A stretch of 64,000 nt of DNA. Origin: Variovorax sp. PAMC26660 (GTDB taxonomy: Bacteria; Pseudomonadota; Gammaproteobacteria; Burkholderiales; Burkholderiaceae_C). Of the stretch, positions 30,694-43,853 are shown one piece after another (position 1 is the first letter of the stretch; each line of letters begins with the position of its first letter). The DNA lies in NCBI RefSeq assembly GCF_014302995.1, contig NZ_CP060295.1, positions 2,108,001-2,172,000 of the forward strand. The letters are read 5' to 3'. The notes under the pieces are model-generated. The model was not told where the DNA came from, ran no database searches, and was given only the letters and a program-made list of their open reading frames with translations. The position numbers and the translations under genes were made by a program.

Positions 30694-32820
30694 TCAGGCC
30701 TTCAGGTACTCGGCCTTGGTGCCCAGCCAGCGGTCGATGTGCCGCTGGGCCAGGTCGGGATGCTTCTTGAGCATGACGGGTGCAAGCTCGCGCGCCCAGT
30801 CGAGCAGCAAGGTGTCGGTCGTCAGATCGGCAAAGCGCAGCAGCGGCGCGCCCGACTGGCGGGCACCGAGAAACTCACCGGGGCCGCGAATCTCCAGATC
30901 ACGCCGGGCGATCTCGAAGCCGTCGCCGGTCTCGGCCATCGCCTTGAGGCGCGCGCGCGCCGCCTCGCCCACGCGCCCGCTGTCGCCGGGCGCGTAGAGC
31001 AGCACGCAGGCCGAGGCCGCCGCGCCACGGCCCACGCGGCCGCGCAACTGGTGCAACTGCGAGAGGCCGAAGCGCTCGGCATGCTCGATCACCATCAGCG
31101 AGGCATTGGGCACGTCGACGCCCACTTCGATCACCGTGGTGCTCACCAGCACCTGGATTTCATTCGCGGTGAACGCCGCCATCACCGCCTGCTTCTCGGC
31201 CGTGGGCATGCGCGAATGCAGCAGGCCGACGTGCACGGCATCGCCCAGCGTGCCGGCCAGCTCGTCGCGCGTTTCGGTCGCGTTGCGCAGATCGACCGCT
31301 TCGCTTTCCTCGATCAGCGGGCAGACCCAGTAGACCTGCCGGCCCTGCGAAATCTGCGCCTGGATGCGGTCGATCACCTCGTCGCGCCGGTGGTCGGCCA
31401 CCAGCTTGGTGACGATGGGTGTGCGGCCCGGTGGCAGCTCGTCGAGCGTGGACACGTCGAGGTCGGCGTAGTAGCTCATCGCCAGCGTGCGTGGGATGGG
31501 CGTGGCACTCATCATGAGCAGGTGCGGCTCCAGGTCGCCGACGGCCTTGCCGCGCAGCGCGAGCCGTTGCGCCACGCCGAAGCGATGCTGCTCGTCGATG
31601 ATCGCCAGCGCGAGACGCTTGAAGCGCACCTTCTCCGAGATGACCGCGTGCGTGCCGATGACCAGCGCGGCCTCGCCGCTTTCGACGGCCGCCGACATCG
31701 CTTCGCGCTCTTTCTTCTTCTGGCTGCCGGTGAGCCAGGCCACGCGCTGGCCGCGCGCGGCCAGCAGCGGATCGAGCCAGCCGACCAGCTTGCCGAAATG
31801 CTGGGCCGCGAGGATTTCGGTGGGCGCCATCAGCGCGCACTGGAAGCCCGCGTCGATGGCGCGTGCGGCCGCGAGCGCGGCCACCACGGTCTTGCCCGAG
31901 CCCACATCGCCCTGCAGCAGACGGTGCATGGGGATCTCGCGGCCGAGGTCGCGCGTGATCTCTTCGCCCACGCGTTGCTGCGCACCAGTCAGGCCGAAGG
32001 GCAGCACGGCGAGCAACTGCGCATGCAGCGAACTCGCCACCGGCTCGGCGGACGAAGGCAGCACCGGCGCGCGCTGCGCCGCGCGTTCCAGCCGGGCCTG
32101 CAATTGCGAGAGCTGCTGCGCGAGCAGTTCTTCGGCCTTGATGCGCTGCCATGCCGGGTGGCTGTGGTCTTCGAGCGCTGCGATCGATACGTCGGGCGTG
32201 GGGTAGTGCAGGAAAGTGAGCGAGGCGCGCAGGTCCCACGCGCCGCGCAGGCCGATCTGCACCGGGATCGTTTCGTCGAGCACGGCACGCGCGAGGCCCG
32301 AGCGCACCTCGCGCCGCAGCACCGGTTGCGCCAGCCCGGCGACGGTCGAGTAGACCGGCGTGAGCGCTTCAGGCAGTGACGTGCCGGCCGCCTTGACGGT
32401 CGGATGCATGATCTGCCGCCCCACGAAGCCGCCACGCATCTCGCCCCGCACGCGCACCCGCGCACCGACCGCGAGCTGCTTTTGCTGCGACGGATAGAAG
32501 TTGAAGAAGCGCAACTGGCAGGTGTCGCTGCCGTCGTCGATGGTGGCGATGAGCTGGCGGCGCGGACGGAACACCACTTCGGATTCGGTCACGATGCCCT
32601 CGACCTGCGCCATGTCGCCGTCGCGCGTGTCGGCCAGCTTCACGATGCGCGTCTCGTCCTCGTAGCGCATCGGCAGGTAGAGCGCGAAGTCGATGTCGCG
32701 CACCAGGCCCAGCTTGCGCAAGGCGCGCTGCACCAGGCTCAGGCCGGTGCCGGGCGGCTGCGGCGGCGCTGCAGGGGCAGCGCCGGCTGCGGGGGGGGGC
32801 GGGGCTTTCTTGGGCGGCAC
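30694..32820 (-). CDS. recG: ATP-dependent DNA helicase RecG
   Basis: RecG remodels stalled forks and branch structures. The protein has a wedge/OB domain in its first 300 residues (VRVRGEMRGGFVGRQIMHP). The motor follows: Walker A LLQGDVGSGKTVVAA, the DEQH box AIIDEQHRFGVAQR, and motif VI QLRGRVGRGAAAS. The start is uncertain: GTG at 32820 is used, and TTG two codons upstream also fits. The first 30 residues are Pro/Ala-rich and contain a run of nine Cs in the coding strand (32791-32799). Confidence 0.95.
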   Translation of the reverse strand: MPPKKAPPPPAAGAAPAAPPQPPGTGLSLVQRALRKLGLVRDIDFALYLPMRYEDETRIVKLADTRDGDMAQVEGIVTESEVVFRPRRQLIATIDDGSDTCQLRFFNFYPSQQKQLAVGARVRVRGEMRGGFVGRQIMHPTVKAAGTSLPEALTPVYSTVAGLAQPVLRREVRSGLARAVLDETIPVQIGLRGAWDLRASLTFLHYPTPDVSIAALEDHSHPAWQRIKAEELLAQQLSQLQARLERAAQRAPVLPSSAEPVASSLHAQLLAVLPFGLTGAQQRVGEEITRDLGREIPMHRLLQGDVGSGKTVVAALAAARAIDAGFQCALMAPTEILAAQHFGKLVGWLDPLLAARGQRVAWLTGSQKKKEREAMSAAVESGEAALVIGTHAVISEKVRFKRLALAIIDEQHRFGVAQRLALRGKAVGDLEPHLLMMSATPIPRTLAMSYYADLDVSTLDELPPGRTPIVTKLVADHRRDEVIDRIQAQISQGRQVYWVCPLIEESEAVDLRNATETRDELAGTLGDAVHVGLLHSRMPTAEKQAVMAAFTANEIQVLVSTTVIEVGVDVPNASLMVIEHAERFGLSQLHQLRGRVGRGAAASACVLLYAPGDSGRVGEAARARLKAMAETGDGFEIARRDLEIRGPGEFLGARQSGAPLLRFADLTTDTLLLDWARELAPVMLKKHPDLAQRHIDRWLGTKAEYLKA

Positions 32821-32831
32821 GGGCAAGGTTT

Positions 32832-34321
32832 CTAGCGCGGGCGGCAAAGGTCCGTCAAGGCGCTGCGCGCATCGGGAAACGCGAAGCGGAACCCGGTCTG
32901 CAGCAGGCGCGCGGGCACCACGCGCTGCCCTTCGAGCAGCAGGTCGGCCTGCTCGCCCAGCAGCAGCTTGACCGGCGCGGCGGGCGTCGGCATCCAGCAG
33001 GGGCGGTGCATCACGCTGGCGGCCACGCGGGTGAATTCTTCCTGCGTGAGCGCGCCCGGCGCGGTGAAGTTGAAGACCTGCGCGGCCGCATCGCCGCCGG
33101 CTTGCTCGGTCAGCGTCCACACATGGGCCATCGCGCGGATCACGTCATGCACGTGCACCCACGACAGCCACTGCCGCCCGCTGCCCAGGCGACCGCCCAT
33201 GCCAAGCGCCACGGGCAGCAGCAATTGCGGCAGCGAACCCTGGTGGCCCAGCACGAAGCCGAAGCGCATGCAGGCCACGTGCACGCCGTGCGCAACGGCG
33301 CCCCGCGCCGCCTGCTCCCAGCCCTGGCACAGCGTCGACATGAAGATGTCCTGCGGCGGTGCGTCTTCGGCCAGCTCGGCGGTGTCGCCCTGCGGCTGCA
33401 CACCGTAGTAGCCGATGGCCGAGCCCGACAGCAGCAGCCAGGGCTTGCGCGGGCGCGTGGCGACCCACGCGACCAGCGTGTTCGTCAGGCCTGCGCGGCT
33501 TTGCATCAACTGGCGCTGGCGGCGTTCGCTCCAGCGCTGGCCGAGGATGCGCGCGCCGGCCAGGTTGATGACCACATCGACATCGTCCGTCGCCGGGATC
33601 TGTTCGAGCGCCTGCACGCAACGCACCGCACCGCCGAAGCCCCAGGCGGCCGAGCGCGCATCGCGCGTCCAGACCGTCACCGCATGGCCGTCGGCCAGCA
33701 GATGGCGCACCAGGAGCTGGCCGATGAAGCCGGTGCCGCCCGTCACCAGCACGCGCTGCGGCTTGCTGCCGAAATGCACCGGCGCCTCGACCGCGCGCTG
33801 TTCTTCCTGCGCCGTGCGACGGAACAGCGCACGCGCCGCCAGCCCATCGCGCAGCCCCGAGATGCCCACGCCCACGCCGCACAGCGCGAGGAAGGCGCCG
33901 AGCCAGCCTTGCGGCTGCCACACCAGCGCCGTCGGCTGCGCCGCCCAGTCCACCGCGTTCATTGCGAGCAGCGCGATGAATGCGCCGGCATTGATGGCCA
34001 GCACCGTGTGCGTGACGCGCTCGGTGGGCGGCAGCAGGCGGCTGCCGTCTTCCACCACGAAGTCCCACAGCGTGAGCACGATCTCGACGCCGAACACCGC
34101 GAGCAGCACCCAGGCCCACGCGCCATGCCAGGCCCACGACGACAGCCCGATGAACATGGCGCAGTAGATCGACGAGCGCACCGCATGGATCGACAGCTCG
34201 CGCCGCGCGGTGTTGCGCTGCGCCAGCGCCTCGGTGCCTTCGTGGTGATAGAGCGTGTCGAACGCGCCCATCAGCCCCTGGGCGGCCATGAGCTGCAGCG
34301 CCAGCAGATGCGTGTCGATCG

Positions 34322-34325
<4 letters not shown>
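32832..34325 (-). CDS. Membrane domain fused to TIGR01777-type SDR epimerase
   Basis: The 497-residue protein has two parts. Residues 1 to about 180 hold four or five hydrophobic segments. From about 195 a Rossmann domain begins with RVLVTGGTGFIGQLLVRHLL and continues with GSAIGYYGVQ and WLSWVHVHDVIRAM, the YfcH/TIGR01777 epimerase pattern. Such fusions are seen with DUF4166 partners; the substrate is unknown. The start ATG overlaps the DUF4166 stop by 4 nt, and the stop is 11 nt before the recG GTG. Confidence 0.85.
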
Positions 34326-37738
<3,413 letters not shown>

Positions 37739-37874
37739 GACGGTCGAGCGTAGCCATGCCCGGCCCGCCTGCCCACAGGCCGGAAGCCATACGCCGGTCG
37801 GAGGCCCCGTTCACGCCGAAGGTGGATATCCGGTAGGCTTGCCGCCTGTTCTTCCCGCTGTTGTCTTCATCCTC

Positions 37875-38657
37875 ATGACCAACGCCTCCCCACCCACGAC
37901 CTACACCGCCCGCTATCCCTCGCTGGCCGGCCGCACTGTCTTCATTTCAGGCGGAGCCAGCGGCATCGGCGAAGCGCTGGTGCGGGCCTTTCACGCGCAA
38001 GGTGCGAAGGTCGGTTTCTGCGATCTCGACACCGCCGCAGGCGATGCGCTCGCAGCCCAGTTGCAGGGCGAGCACCCGGCGCTGTTCCTGGCCTGCGACG
38101 TGACCGACACGAAAGCACTCGCCGCCGCCATCGCCGCGGTGCGCGCGCGCTTCGGGCCCATCGCGGTGCTGCTGAACAACGCCGCCAACGACCGCCGCCA
38201 CGAAATGGCCGACGTCACCAGCGAAGACTTCGACCGCCTCGTGGCCGTCAACTTCAAGCACCAGTTCTTTGCCGCGCAGGCCGTGGCCGACGACATGCGC
38301 GCGCTGGGCGGCGGCTCGATCATCAACTTCGGCTCGATCAGCTGGATGATCAAGGGCAAGGGCTATCCGGTCTACCAGGCTTGCAAGGCGGCCGCGCGCG
38401 GTCTCACGCGTTCGCTGGCGCGCGACCTGGGCAAGCAGAACATCCGCGTCAATTCGGTGGTGCCGGGCTGGGTAATGACCGAGCGGCAGATCAAGCTGTG
38501 GGTCAAGCCCGAATCGGGCGCCGAGATCGATGCGGCCCAGTGCCTGCCGGGCCGCGTGATGGCCGAGGACATCGCGGCGATGGCGCTGTTCCTGGCCGCC
38601 GACGATTCGCGCATGTGCACTGCGCAGGACTACGTGGTGGATGCGGGCTGGACCTGA
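37875..38657 (+). CDS. SDR dehydrogenase, sugar 1-dehydrogenase-like
   Basis: The 260-residue protein has the NAD-binding GGASGIGEAL, NNAANDRRH, the catalytic Ser in INFGSISW and the YxxxK pair in VYQACKA. The blocks NDRRHEMADVT, INFGSISW and AAQCLPGRV with the C-terminal YVVDAGWT recall the Caulobacter xylose dehydrogenase clade, so a pentose or galactose dehydrogenase is plausible. That similarity is recalled from memory. The next gene is unrelated and a terminator follows. Confidence 0.82.
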   Translation: MTNASPPTTYTARYPSLAGRTVFISGGASGIGEALVRAFHAQGAKVGFCDLDTAAGDALAAQLQGEHPALFLACDVTDTKALAAAIAAVRARFGPIAVLLNNAANDRRHEMADVTSEDFDRLVAVNFKHQFFAAQAVADDMRALGGGSIINFGSISWMIKGKGYPVYQACKAAARGLTRSLARDLGKQNIRVNSVVPGWVMTERQIKLWVKPESGAEIDAAQCLPGRVMAEDIAAMALFLAADDSRMCTAQDYVVDAGWT

Positions 38658-38718
38658 AGCCTTCGCCTTTCTTTCTCCTCTTCTTCGAGACAGGAAACAA
38701 GAAAGAGGCGGGAAGAAA

Positions 38719-38743
38719 AAAAGCCCGGCATGGCCGGGCTTTT
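38719..38743. terminator. Bidirectional terminator after the SDR gene
   Basis: An 11-bp stem (38719-38729 with 38733-38743) closes a 3-nt loop. It is flanked by an A-tract on the left and TTTT on the right, so it can stop both the SDR gene and the convergent DUF3597 gene. Confidence 0.9.
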
Positions 38744-38768
38744 GCATTGGCGTGGTCCGGGGACCAGA

Positions 38769-39155
38769 TCAGTCGCGCAGTTCGGCTGGCAGCGTGCCGC
38801 CGTTGGCGGCGATGCGGCTCATCACCTGCTTGTGCAGGCCGATGTTCCATTCGGCCGAACCCGGCTCGCCGTCGCTGTAGAGAATTTCGCCGGCCAGTTC
38901 CTTGCGCGCGGCGAGGCTGCTGTCCAGACCCAGCAACTTGAGCAGGTCGACGATCGAGGTGCGCCAGTTCAGGTCGGCGGCACCAGGCATCGCGTCCAGG
39001 ATGGCGGGCACGTCGCCCAGCGGGATCGAGGGCGGCGGTGCCGCAACGGCCGGTGCGCCCGATGCGTCCGGTACAGCCGCCGGCGGTGCGGCGACGACTT
39101 CAGCGGCGTTGGCCGACGGAAAAATCTTGGAAAAAATCTTGCCGAAAAAGCTCAT
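38769..39155 (-). CDS. DUF3597 protein
   Basis: The 128-residue protein opens MSFFGKIFSKIFPSANA and has a Pro/Ala-rich stretch (about 20-45). The DUF3597 core follows, with DLNWRTSIVDLLKLLGLDSSLAARKELA and EWNIGLHKQVM. Members are small, soluble and often compared with LysM-linked proteins; the function is unknown. It stands alone between a terminator and a 185-bp gap with no visible gene. Confidence 0.85.
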   Translation of the reverse strand: MSFFGKIFSKIFPSANAAEVVAAPPAAVPDASGAPAVAAPPPSIPLGDVPAILDAMPGAADLNWRTSIVDLLKLLGLDSSLAARKELAGEILYSDGEPGSAEWNIGLHKQVMSRIAANGGTLPAELRD

Positions 39156-39340
39156 GGTAGGAGGTCCTCGTCGTGCGTGGTAGAGGCCGGGCGACGCATG
39201 AAAGTGAACGCCGGCTGCGTGCGAAATGCAGCGCAGGCCAAGGTTCTAACACTTTGCGGCGACAGCTTCGCCAAAGATGGCCACGCAGCGTGCGAAATAC
39301 CCCGCTTGCGGTAGAGAGATGCGGTGCCACGGCGCCCCCC

Positions 39341-40405
39341 TCAGGCCGGCGCCGTGGCGCCACCGGGCCCCGCATGCGCCGAAGTGCCGCAGGCATGGCA
39401 GAACTTCGAGAACGCGCTCTTGCGTGTCTCGCACTGGCCGCAGTGGTCGAACAGGCCGATGCCGCAGTGCGGGCAGAAGTCGATTTCGTTGTTCTTCAGG
39501 TCCACCGGCCGCTCGCAGCCGGGGCACACGCTCTTGCCGAGCCGCGCCAGCGCAACGTCGTAGCTCAGTTCCTCGCGCCGCACCTGGTCGGGCTGCTGCT
39601 CGGCCAGCTTCTGGCGCGCCAGGTAGCGGTTGAGCGCGACGATGGCATAGCGCCCCACCAGCACGGTGAGCACGATGCCCACCACGTAGCGCACATAGCC
39701 GCCATAGCTCGGCAGGTAGGGCACCAGCTCGACGAAGAAGGCGAACAGCGCGAAGAAGATGAAGCCCCACACGAAAGGCCAGTAGGTGCTCTTGCGCTTC
39801 TTCGCGAACAGCCAGCCCGCCACGATCAGCAGCGGCAGCGTGAGTGCGAGGCGATAGAGGAACACGCGCAGTTCGACGCGACGGTATTCGGCATTGAGCT
39901 TGACCTGTGCGTCCTGCTCCAGCACCGACAGCGCCTCGCGGGCGCGCTGCTCGGCCTGCTGCGCATCGAGCACGATCTGGCGCTGCGCTTCGACCTTGCG
40001 CTGCACCACGTCCTCTTGCGCCTTGAGCGCATCGAGCCCCTTGGTGCGGGAGATCAGTTCCGGGTCCTGGTCGGGCTGCGCGGTGGCACGGCGGGTGGCG
40101 ATCCAGTTGCCGAAGGTTTCGCGCGCGTTGGCGCTGGCCTTCTGCGCAGCATCGAGCTGCAACTGGATCTGCTCCAGTTGGCGTTCGGCCTGCCGCTCGG
40201 CGCCTTCGGAGGCCTTGATCGTGTTTCGCAGCGGCTCGGCCGTGGGCTTGTCGATGAAGTCGTCGATCCCGCGCATCCGCTCGACCTGCGGCAGGTCGCC
40301 CACGACCGTGCTGCCCAGCCCGATGAGAAAGCTCGCGAACACCAGCGCCACGAGCCAGAGGCCGCGGCGAAACCATTTTTCGGAGAGACGCAGGGACTTG
40401 CTCAT
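39341..40405 (-). CDS. Membrane protein with coiled coil and zinc ribbons
   Basis: The 354-residue protein has one N-terminal membrane segment (about 15-37). A long Glu/Gln/Ala-rich coiled coil follows (about 60-165), then three membrane segments (about 175-260). The C-terminal part has two CxxC zinc ribbons (CPGCERPV...CPHCG and CGQCETR...CHACG). No catalytic motif is visible, and it may be a scaffold or stress sensor. It lies 19 nt after the DUF2145 gene. Confidence 0.75.
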   Translation of the reverse strand: MSKSLRLSEKWFRRGLWLVALVFASFLIGLGSTVVGDLPQVERMRGIDDFIDKPTAEPLRNTIKASEGAERQAERQLEQIQLQLDAAQKASANARETFGNWIATRRATAQPDQDPELISRTKGLDALKAQEDVVQRKVEAQRQIVLDAQQAEQRAREALSVLEQDAQVKLNAEYRRVELRVFLYRLALTLPLLIVAGWLFAKKRKSTYWPFVWGFIFFALFAFFVELVPYLPSYGGYVRYVVGIVLTVLVGRYAIVALNRYLARQKLAEQQPDQVRREELSYDVALARLGKSVCPGCERPVDLKNNEIDFCPHCGIGLFDHCGQCETRKSAFSKFCHACGTSAHAGPGGATAPA

Positions 40406-40424
40406 TTCATTTCTTTCTTGTTCT

Positions 40425-41222
40425 TCATTGCAGCTTGAGCTGCACCGGCGCCGCACCCAGCCCCGCGCGCGGCAACCATGCGAACACCGAATCGACCGTC
40501 ACCGTCTCGATGCGGTCCGAGAAGCGCTTGTCGTTCGGATGGTCGTCGAAGGCGATGTTGGCCGAGGTCACGCGTCCGCCCAGGCGGGTCAGCGGGCCGA
40601 GCTTGAGCGTGGTCGGCTCGTAGCCCTTGAACTGCATCCAGGCCTGCGCCTGCGCGCGGTTGCCGATGGTGGCGGGCTCCATGGCCGCGGCCAGGGTCTC
40701 GATGGCCCACTGGTTCGACTGCTGGTACTTCTGGCCCCAGGCGTAGCTCACGAGGCTGTAGGGCGCGACGTTCATGCGCGTCAGGCGCGCTGGCGACTCG
40801 CCGAGCGCGGCCATCAGCTGCGTCTGCACCTGCGGCGTGGGCACGACCCAGGCCGCCTCGTAGCGCCACAGGTCGTCGAGGAAGAACTCGCCCAGCCCCT
40901 GGCGGTAGACCGAGGCCACGGCGGTGCCGCACTCGTTGAGCTTGTGCACCACGCGCCACGGACCTTCATCGGTCTTGTAGGCGATGCCCAGGTGCGAATA
41001 GCGCAGGCCGTACTTGCTCAGGTCCTGCCCGGCGCGCGCCAGGATCACCACGCGGGCGCCGCTGGCATCGAGCGCCTGCGAGGTGCGCTCGGCCAGCTCC
41101 ATGCCCTTGACGATCAGCGCGGGCGTCGGCTTGACCTGCTCGCACGAGCGGCCGGCCTGCGCCTGCAGCGGCAGGGCCATCGCGAGCGCCAGCAGCGCGG
41201 GAACGACGGCGGCGAGTTTCAC
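40425..41222 (-). CDS. DUF2145 exported protein
   Basis: The 265-residue protein has a signal peptide (VKLAAVVPALLALAMALPLQAQA) and a DUF2145 body with RYSHLGIAYKTDEGPWRVVHKLNECGTA. This resembles the NlpC/P60-like papain fold, but no catalytic role is established. The GTG start overlaps the stop of the preceding gene (GTGA). A palindromic site upstream of that gene suggests shared control with the ceramidase operon. Confidence 0.82.
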   Translation of the reverse strand: MKLAAVVPALLALAMALPLQAQAGRSCEQVKPTPALIVKGMELAERTSQALDASGARVVILARAGQDLSKYGLRYSHLGIAYKTDEGPWRVVHKLNECGTAVASVYRQGLGEFFLDDLWRYEAAWVVPTPQVQTQLMAALGESPARLTRMNVAPYSLVSYAWGQKYQQSNQWAIETLAAAMEPATIGNRAQAQAWMQFKGYEPTTLKLGPLTRLGGRVTSANIAFDDHPNDKRFSDRIETVTVDSVFAWLPRAGLGAAPVQLKLQ

Positions 41223-41734
41223 GACAGCCTCTCGTTGTGGAGCAGCGCGCGGCCCACGGCGTTGGGCACGAAAGCCAGCACCTCGCCAGCGGCCGACAGC
41301 ACGACACCGGTGCCGATCACGCTGACCAGGACGCTGGTGCCTACGGCCTTCGACACGCCATCGGCGGCGCGGCCGGCCACCTTGATGCTGGCGCGGGCGC
41401 CGTCCGAAGCGCGCTCGAGCACGTACACCGTGCCATCGACCGAGGCTTCGACCGCGATCACCGTGAGCGTCGAACCACCCACCGACAGCGCGGCGGGCAC
41501 CGCGACCACGGCGTTGGCCGAAGCCCCGACCGCCGAAGCGCCGACGAGCACCGAGGCCACGGGCATCAGCGACAGCGCGGCGGAGGCATCGCTCTGCGCC
41601 CGTGCCTGCAAGGGCAGCGTGGCGCCCGCGAAGACGGTGCAGGCGGCGAGCAGGACCGTGGCCATCGACTTGCGGAATTTCCAGGCCCGCGAATCGCGAT
41701 GAATGGAAACGGTCGAGGAGGAGAAGGTTTGCAT
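41219..41734 (-). CDS. Exported hydrophobic protein paired with DUF2145
   Basis: The 171-residue protein has an N-terminal signal (about 25-46, ending LQARAQ). It continues as a Val/Ala/Ser-rich chain with two or three long apolar stretches (ASVLVGASAVGASANAVVAV and VLVSVIGTGVVLSAAG). No family was recognised. The GTGA overlap with the DUF2145 gene shows they are translated together. Confidence 0.7.
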   Translation of the reverse strand: MQTFSSSTVSIHRDSRAWKFRKSMATVLLAACTVFAGATLPLQARAQSDASAALSLMPVASVLVGASAVGASANAVVAVPAALSVGGSTLTVIAVEASVDGTVYVLERASDGARASIKVAGRAADGVSKAVGTSVLVSVIGTGVVLSAAGEVLAFVPNAVGRALLHNERLS

Positions 41735-41831
41735 GAAGGCCTCGCGGCGCAGTGAAAGTGGGCGAATGATGGTTCACTCCCGCACTGCGAGGCTCGAATG
41801 CTTGGACCAGTCCCGGCCTACGGCGCCACAG

Positions 41832-41848
41832 GTATCTGCATTCGATAC
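41832..41848. promoter_or_regulatory. Palindromic site O3 (GTATC-N7-GATAC) upstream of the DUF2145 pair
   Basis: The 17-bp inverted repeat matches two sites at the XRE/ceramidase divergent promoter in both arms, spacing and the TC before the right arm. It starts 98 bp upstream of the 41734 start codon, exactly the distance of the central site from the ceramidase start. It is probably an operator of the same regulator. Confidence 0.55.
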
Positions 41849-41883
41849 TTTCCGGCGCGCACCGCGCCGGAAAGGGGCGCGCG

Positions 41884-43839
41884 TCAGGCGCCGAGCAGGC
41901 CGCTCACGCGCTGGCGCAGCGACTCGGGCTGCACCTCGGCCGGCGGCACGGCGCCACCGACGTTCAGGCCCACGCGGCTGAAGAAGCCACGGCGGAAAGG
42001 CTTGGCCATGGCGACCTGTTCGCCGCCGCGCAGCTCGATGCGGCTGAAGTACGAGCCCCAGAGGTTGGTCAGCGCCATCGGGATCACCGGCGGCTCGATG
42101 CCCTCGGCGCGGGCGCTTTCGACGATCTTCATCACGCCGCCCTTGAAGGGCTGCAGCGCGCCGTCGCGGGTGATGGAGCCCTCGGGGAAGATCGCGAGCA
42201 GGTCGCCCTCGCGCAGCACGGCCAGCGCCTTGGCGAAGGCCGCTTCGTAGGCCGCCGGGTCTTCCTTCTGCGGCGCGATCGGGATCGCCTTGGCCAGCTT
42301 GAACAGCCAGCCCAGCACCGGCACCTTGAAGATGCGGTGGTCCATGATGAAGCGGATGGGGCGCGGGCTCGCGGCCATCAGCAGCACCGCGTCGATGAAG
42401 CTCACGTGGTTGCACACCAGCACGGCGGCGCCTTCGGTGGGGATGTGCTCCTCGCCCTTGATGTCGAAGCGGTAGACAAAGCGCGACAGCACCCAGGCCA
42501 CGAAGCGCAGCATGTACTCGGGCACCAGCATGAAGATGTAGAACGCCACCACCGCGTTGGCGATGCCGGTGAACAAGAAGATCTGCGGAATGGTGAAGCC
42601 CGCACTGAGCAGCCCGCCCGCCAGGATCGAGCTGCCGATCATGAACAGCGCATTGAGGATGTTGTTCGCCGCGATGATGCGCGCGCGGTGCGTGGGCTGG
42701 CTGCGCAACTGGATCAGCGCGTACATGGGCACGCTGTACAGGCCCGCGAACAGCGACAGCAGCGCCAGGTCGGCCATCACGCGCCAGTGGGCGCCCTGGT
42801 GCACGAAGGTGCCGATGCCCATCTCGGCCACCTTCGGCAGGCCGCGCGAGGCAAAGTACAGGTCGATCGCGAACACGCTCATGCCGATGGCGCCCAGCGG
42901 CACCAGGCCGATTTCGACCTGCCGGCGGCTCAGCGTCTCGCACAGCAGCGAGCCGACGCCGATGCCGATCGAGAACACCACCAGCAGCAGCGAAGCCACC
43001 TGCTCGTCGCCGTGCAGCACTTCCTTGGCGAAGCTGGGGAACTGGCTCAGGAACACCGCGCCGAAGAACCACATCCACGAGATGCCCAGCAGCGAGCGGA
43101 ACACCACGATGTTCTCGTGCGCGAGCTTCAGGTTGCGCCAGGTTTCGCTGAAGGGGTTCCAGTTGATGACCAGGCCCGGGTCAGTGGCCGGTGCCGGCGG
43201 AATCACCTGCGCCACGCCGCGCCCCACCAACGCCAGCAGCACGCAGGCCACCGCCACGCTCATGTGGCCGACCTGCGGCACCGCCACCAGCAGGCCGCCC
43301 GCCACCTGCCCCAGCAGGATGGCGACGAAGGTGCCCATCTCGACCATGCCGTTGCCGCCCGTCAGCTCGCGCGCGTCGAGCACCTGCGGCAGGTAGGCGA
43401 ACTTGACCGGCCCGAACAGCGTGGAGTGCAGCCCCATGAGGAACACGCAGCCCAGCAGGACCACCGCGTCGGCCCGCACGAAGCCCCAGGCCGCGAGCAG
43501 CATGATCACGATCTCGAGGTTCTTGACGAAGCGGATCATCTTCGTCTTGTCGTACTTGTCGGTGAGCTGGCCCGAGGTGGCCGAGAACAGCAGGAACGGC
43601 AGGATGAACAGCGCACCGATCGCCAGGCCGGCCATGGCCGGCGGCATCCAACTCAACTGGAGCTGGTAGGTCACCATGACGGTGAAGGCGAACTTGAAGA
43701 GGTTGTCGTTCGCCGCGCCCGAGAACTGGGTCCAGAAGAAAGGCGCGAAGCGCCGCTGCTTGAGGAGGGCGAACTGGTTGGCGTGGGCGTTCGCTTCGTG
43801 GACCACGGGGGTGGTTGCGGCAGCAGCGGGGGTTGTCAT
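41884..43839 (-). CDS. LplT-like transporter fused to PlsC-type acyltransferase
   Basis: The 651-residue protein joins an MFS transporter (about 25-430, twelve membrane segments, LTDKYDKTKMIRFVKNLEI) to a glycerolipid acyltransferase. In that domain the HX4D motif is NHVSFID and the second motif is FPEGSITRDG. It resembles the transporter and acyltransferase parts of the lysophospholipid repair system (LplT/Aas) without the ligase domain. It probably flips and re-acylates lysophospholipids in the inner membrane. A strong GAGGAGA lies before the ATG, 14 nt after the ceramidase gene. Confidence 0.9.
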   Translation of the reverse strand: MTTPAAAATTPVVHEANAHANQFALLKQRRFAPFFWTQFSGAANDNLFKFAFTVMVTYQLQLSWMPPAMAGLAIGALFILPFLLFSATSGQLTDKYDKTKMIRFVKNLEIVIMLLAAWGFVRADAVVLLGCVFLMGLHSTLFGPVKFAYLPQVLDARELTGGNGMVEMGTFVAILLGQVAGGLLVAVPQVGHMSVAVACVLLALVGRGVAQVIPPAPATDPGLVINWNPFSETWRNLKLAHENIVVFRSLLGISWMWFFGAVFLSQFPSFAKEVLHGDEQVASLLLVVFSIGIGVGSLLCETLSRRQVEIGLVPLGAIGMSVFAIDLYFASRGLPKVAEMGIGTFVHQGAHWRVMADLALLSLFAGLYSVPMYALIQLRSQPTHRARIIAANNILNALFMIGSSILAGGLLSAGFTIPQIFLFTGIANAVVAFYIFMLVPEYMLRFVAWVLSRFVYRFDIKGEEHIPTEGAAVLVCNHVSFIDAVLLMAASPRPIRFIMDHRIFKVPVLGWLFKLAKAIPIAPQKEDPAAYEAAFAKALAVLREGDLLAIFPEGSITRDGALQPFKGGVMKIVESARAEGIEPPVIPMALTNLWGSYFSRIELRGGEQVAMAKPFRRGFFSRVGLNVGGAVPPAEVQPESLRQRVSGLLGA

Positions 43840-43853
43840 TCGAAGAATTCTCC

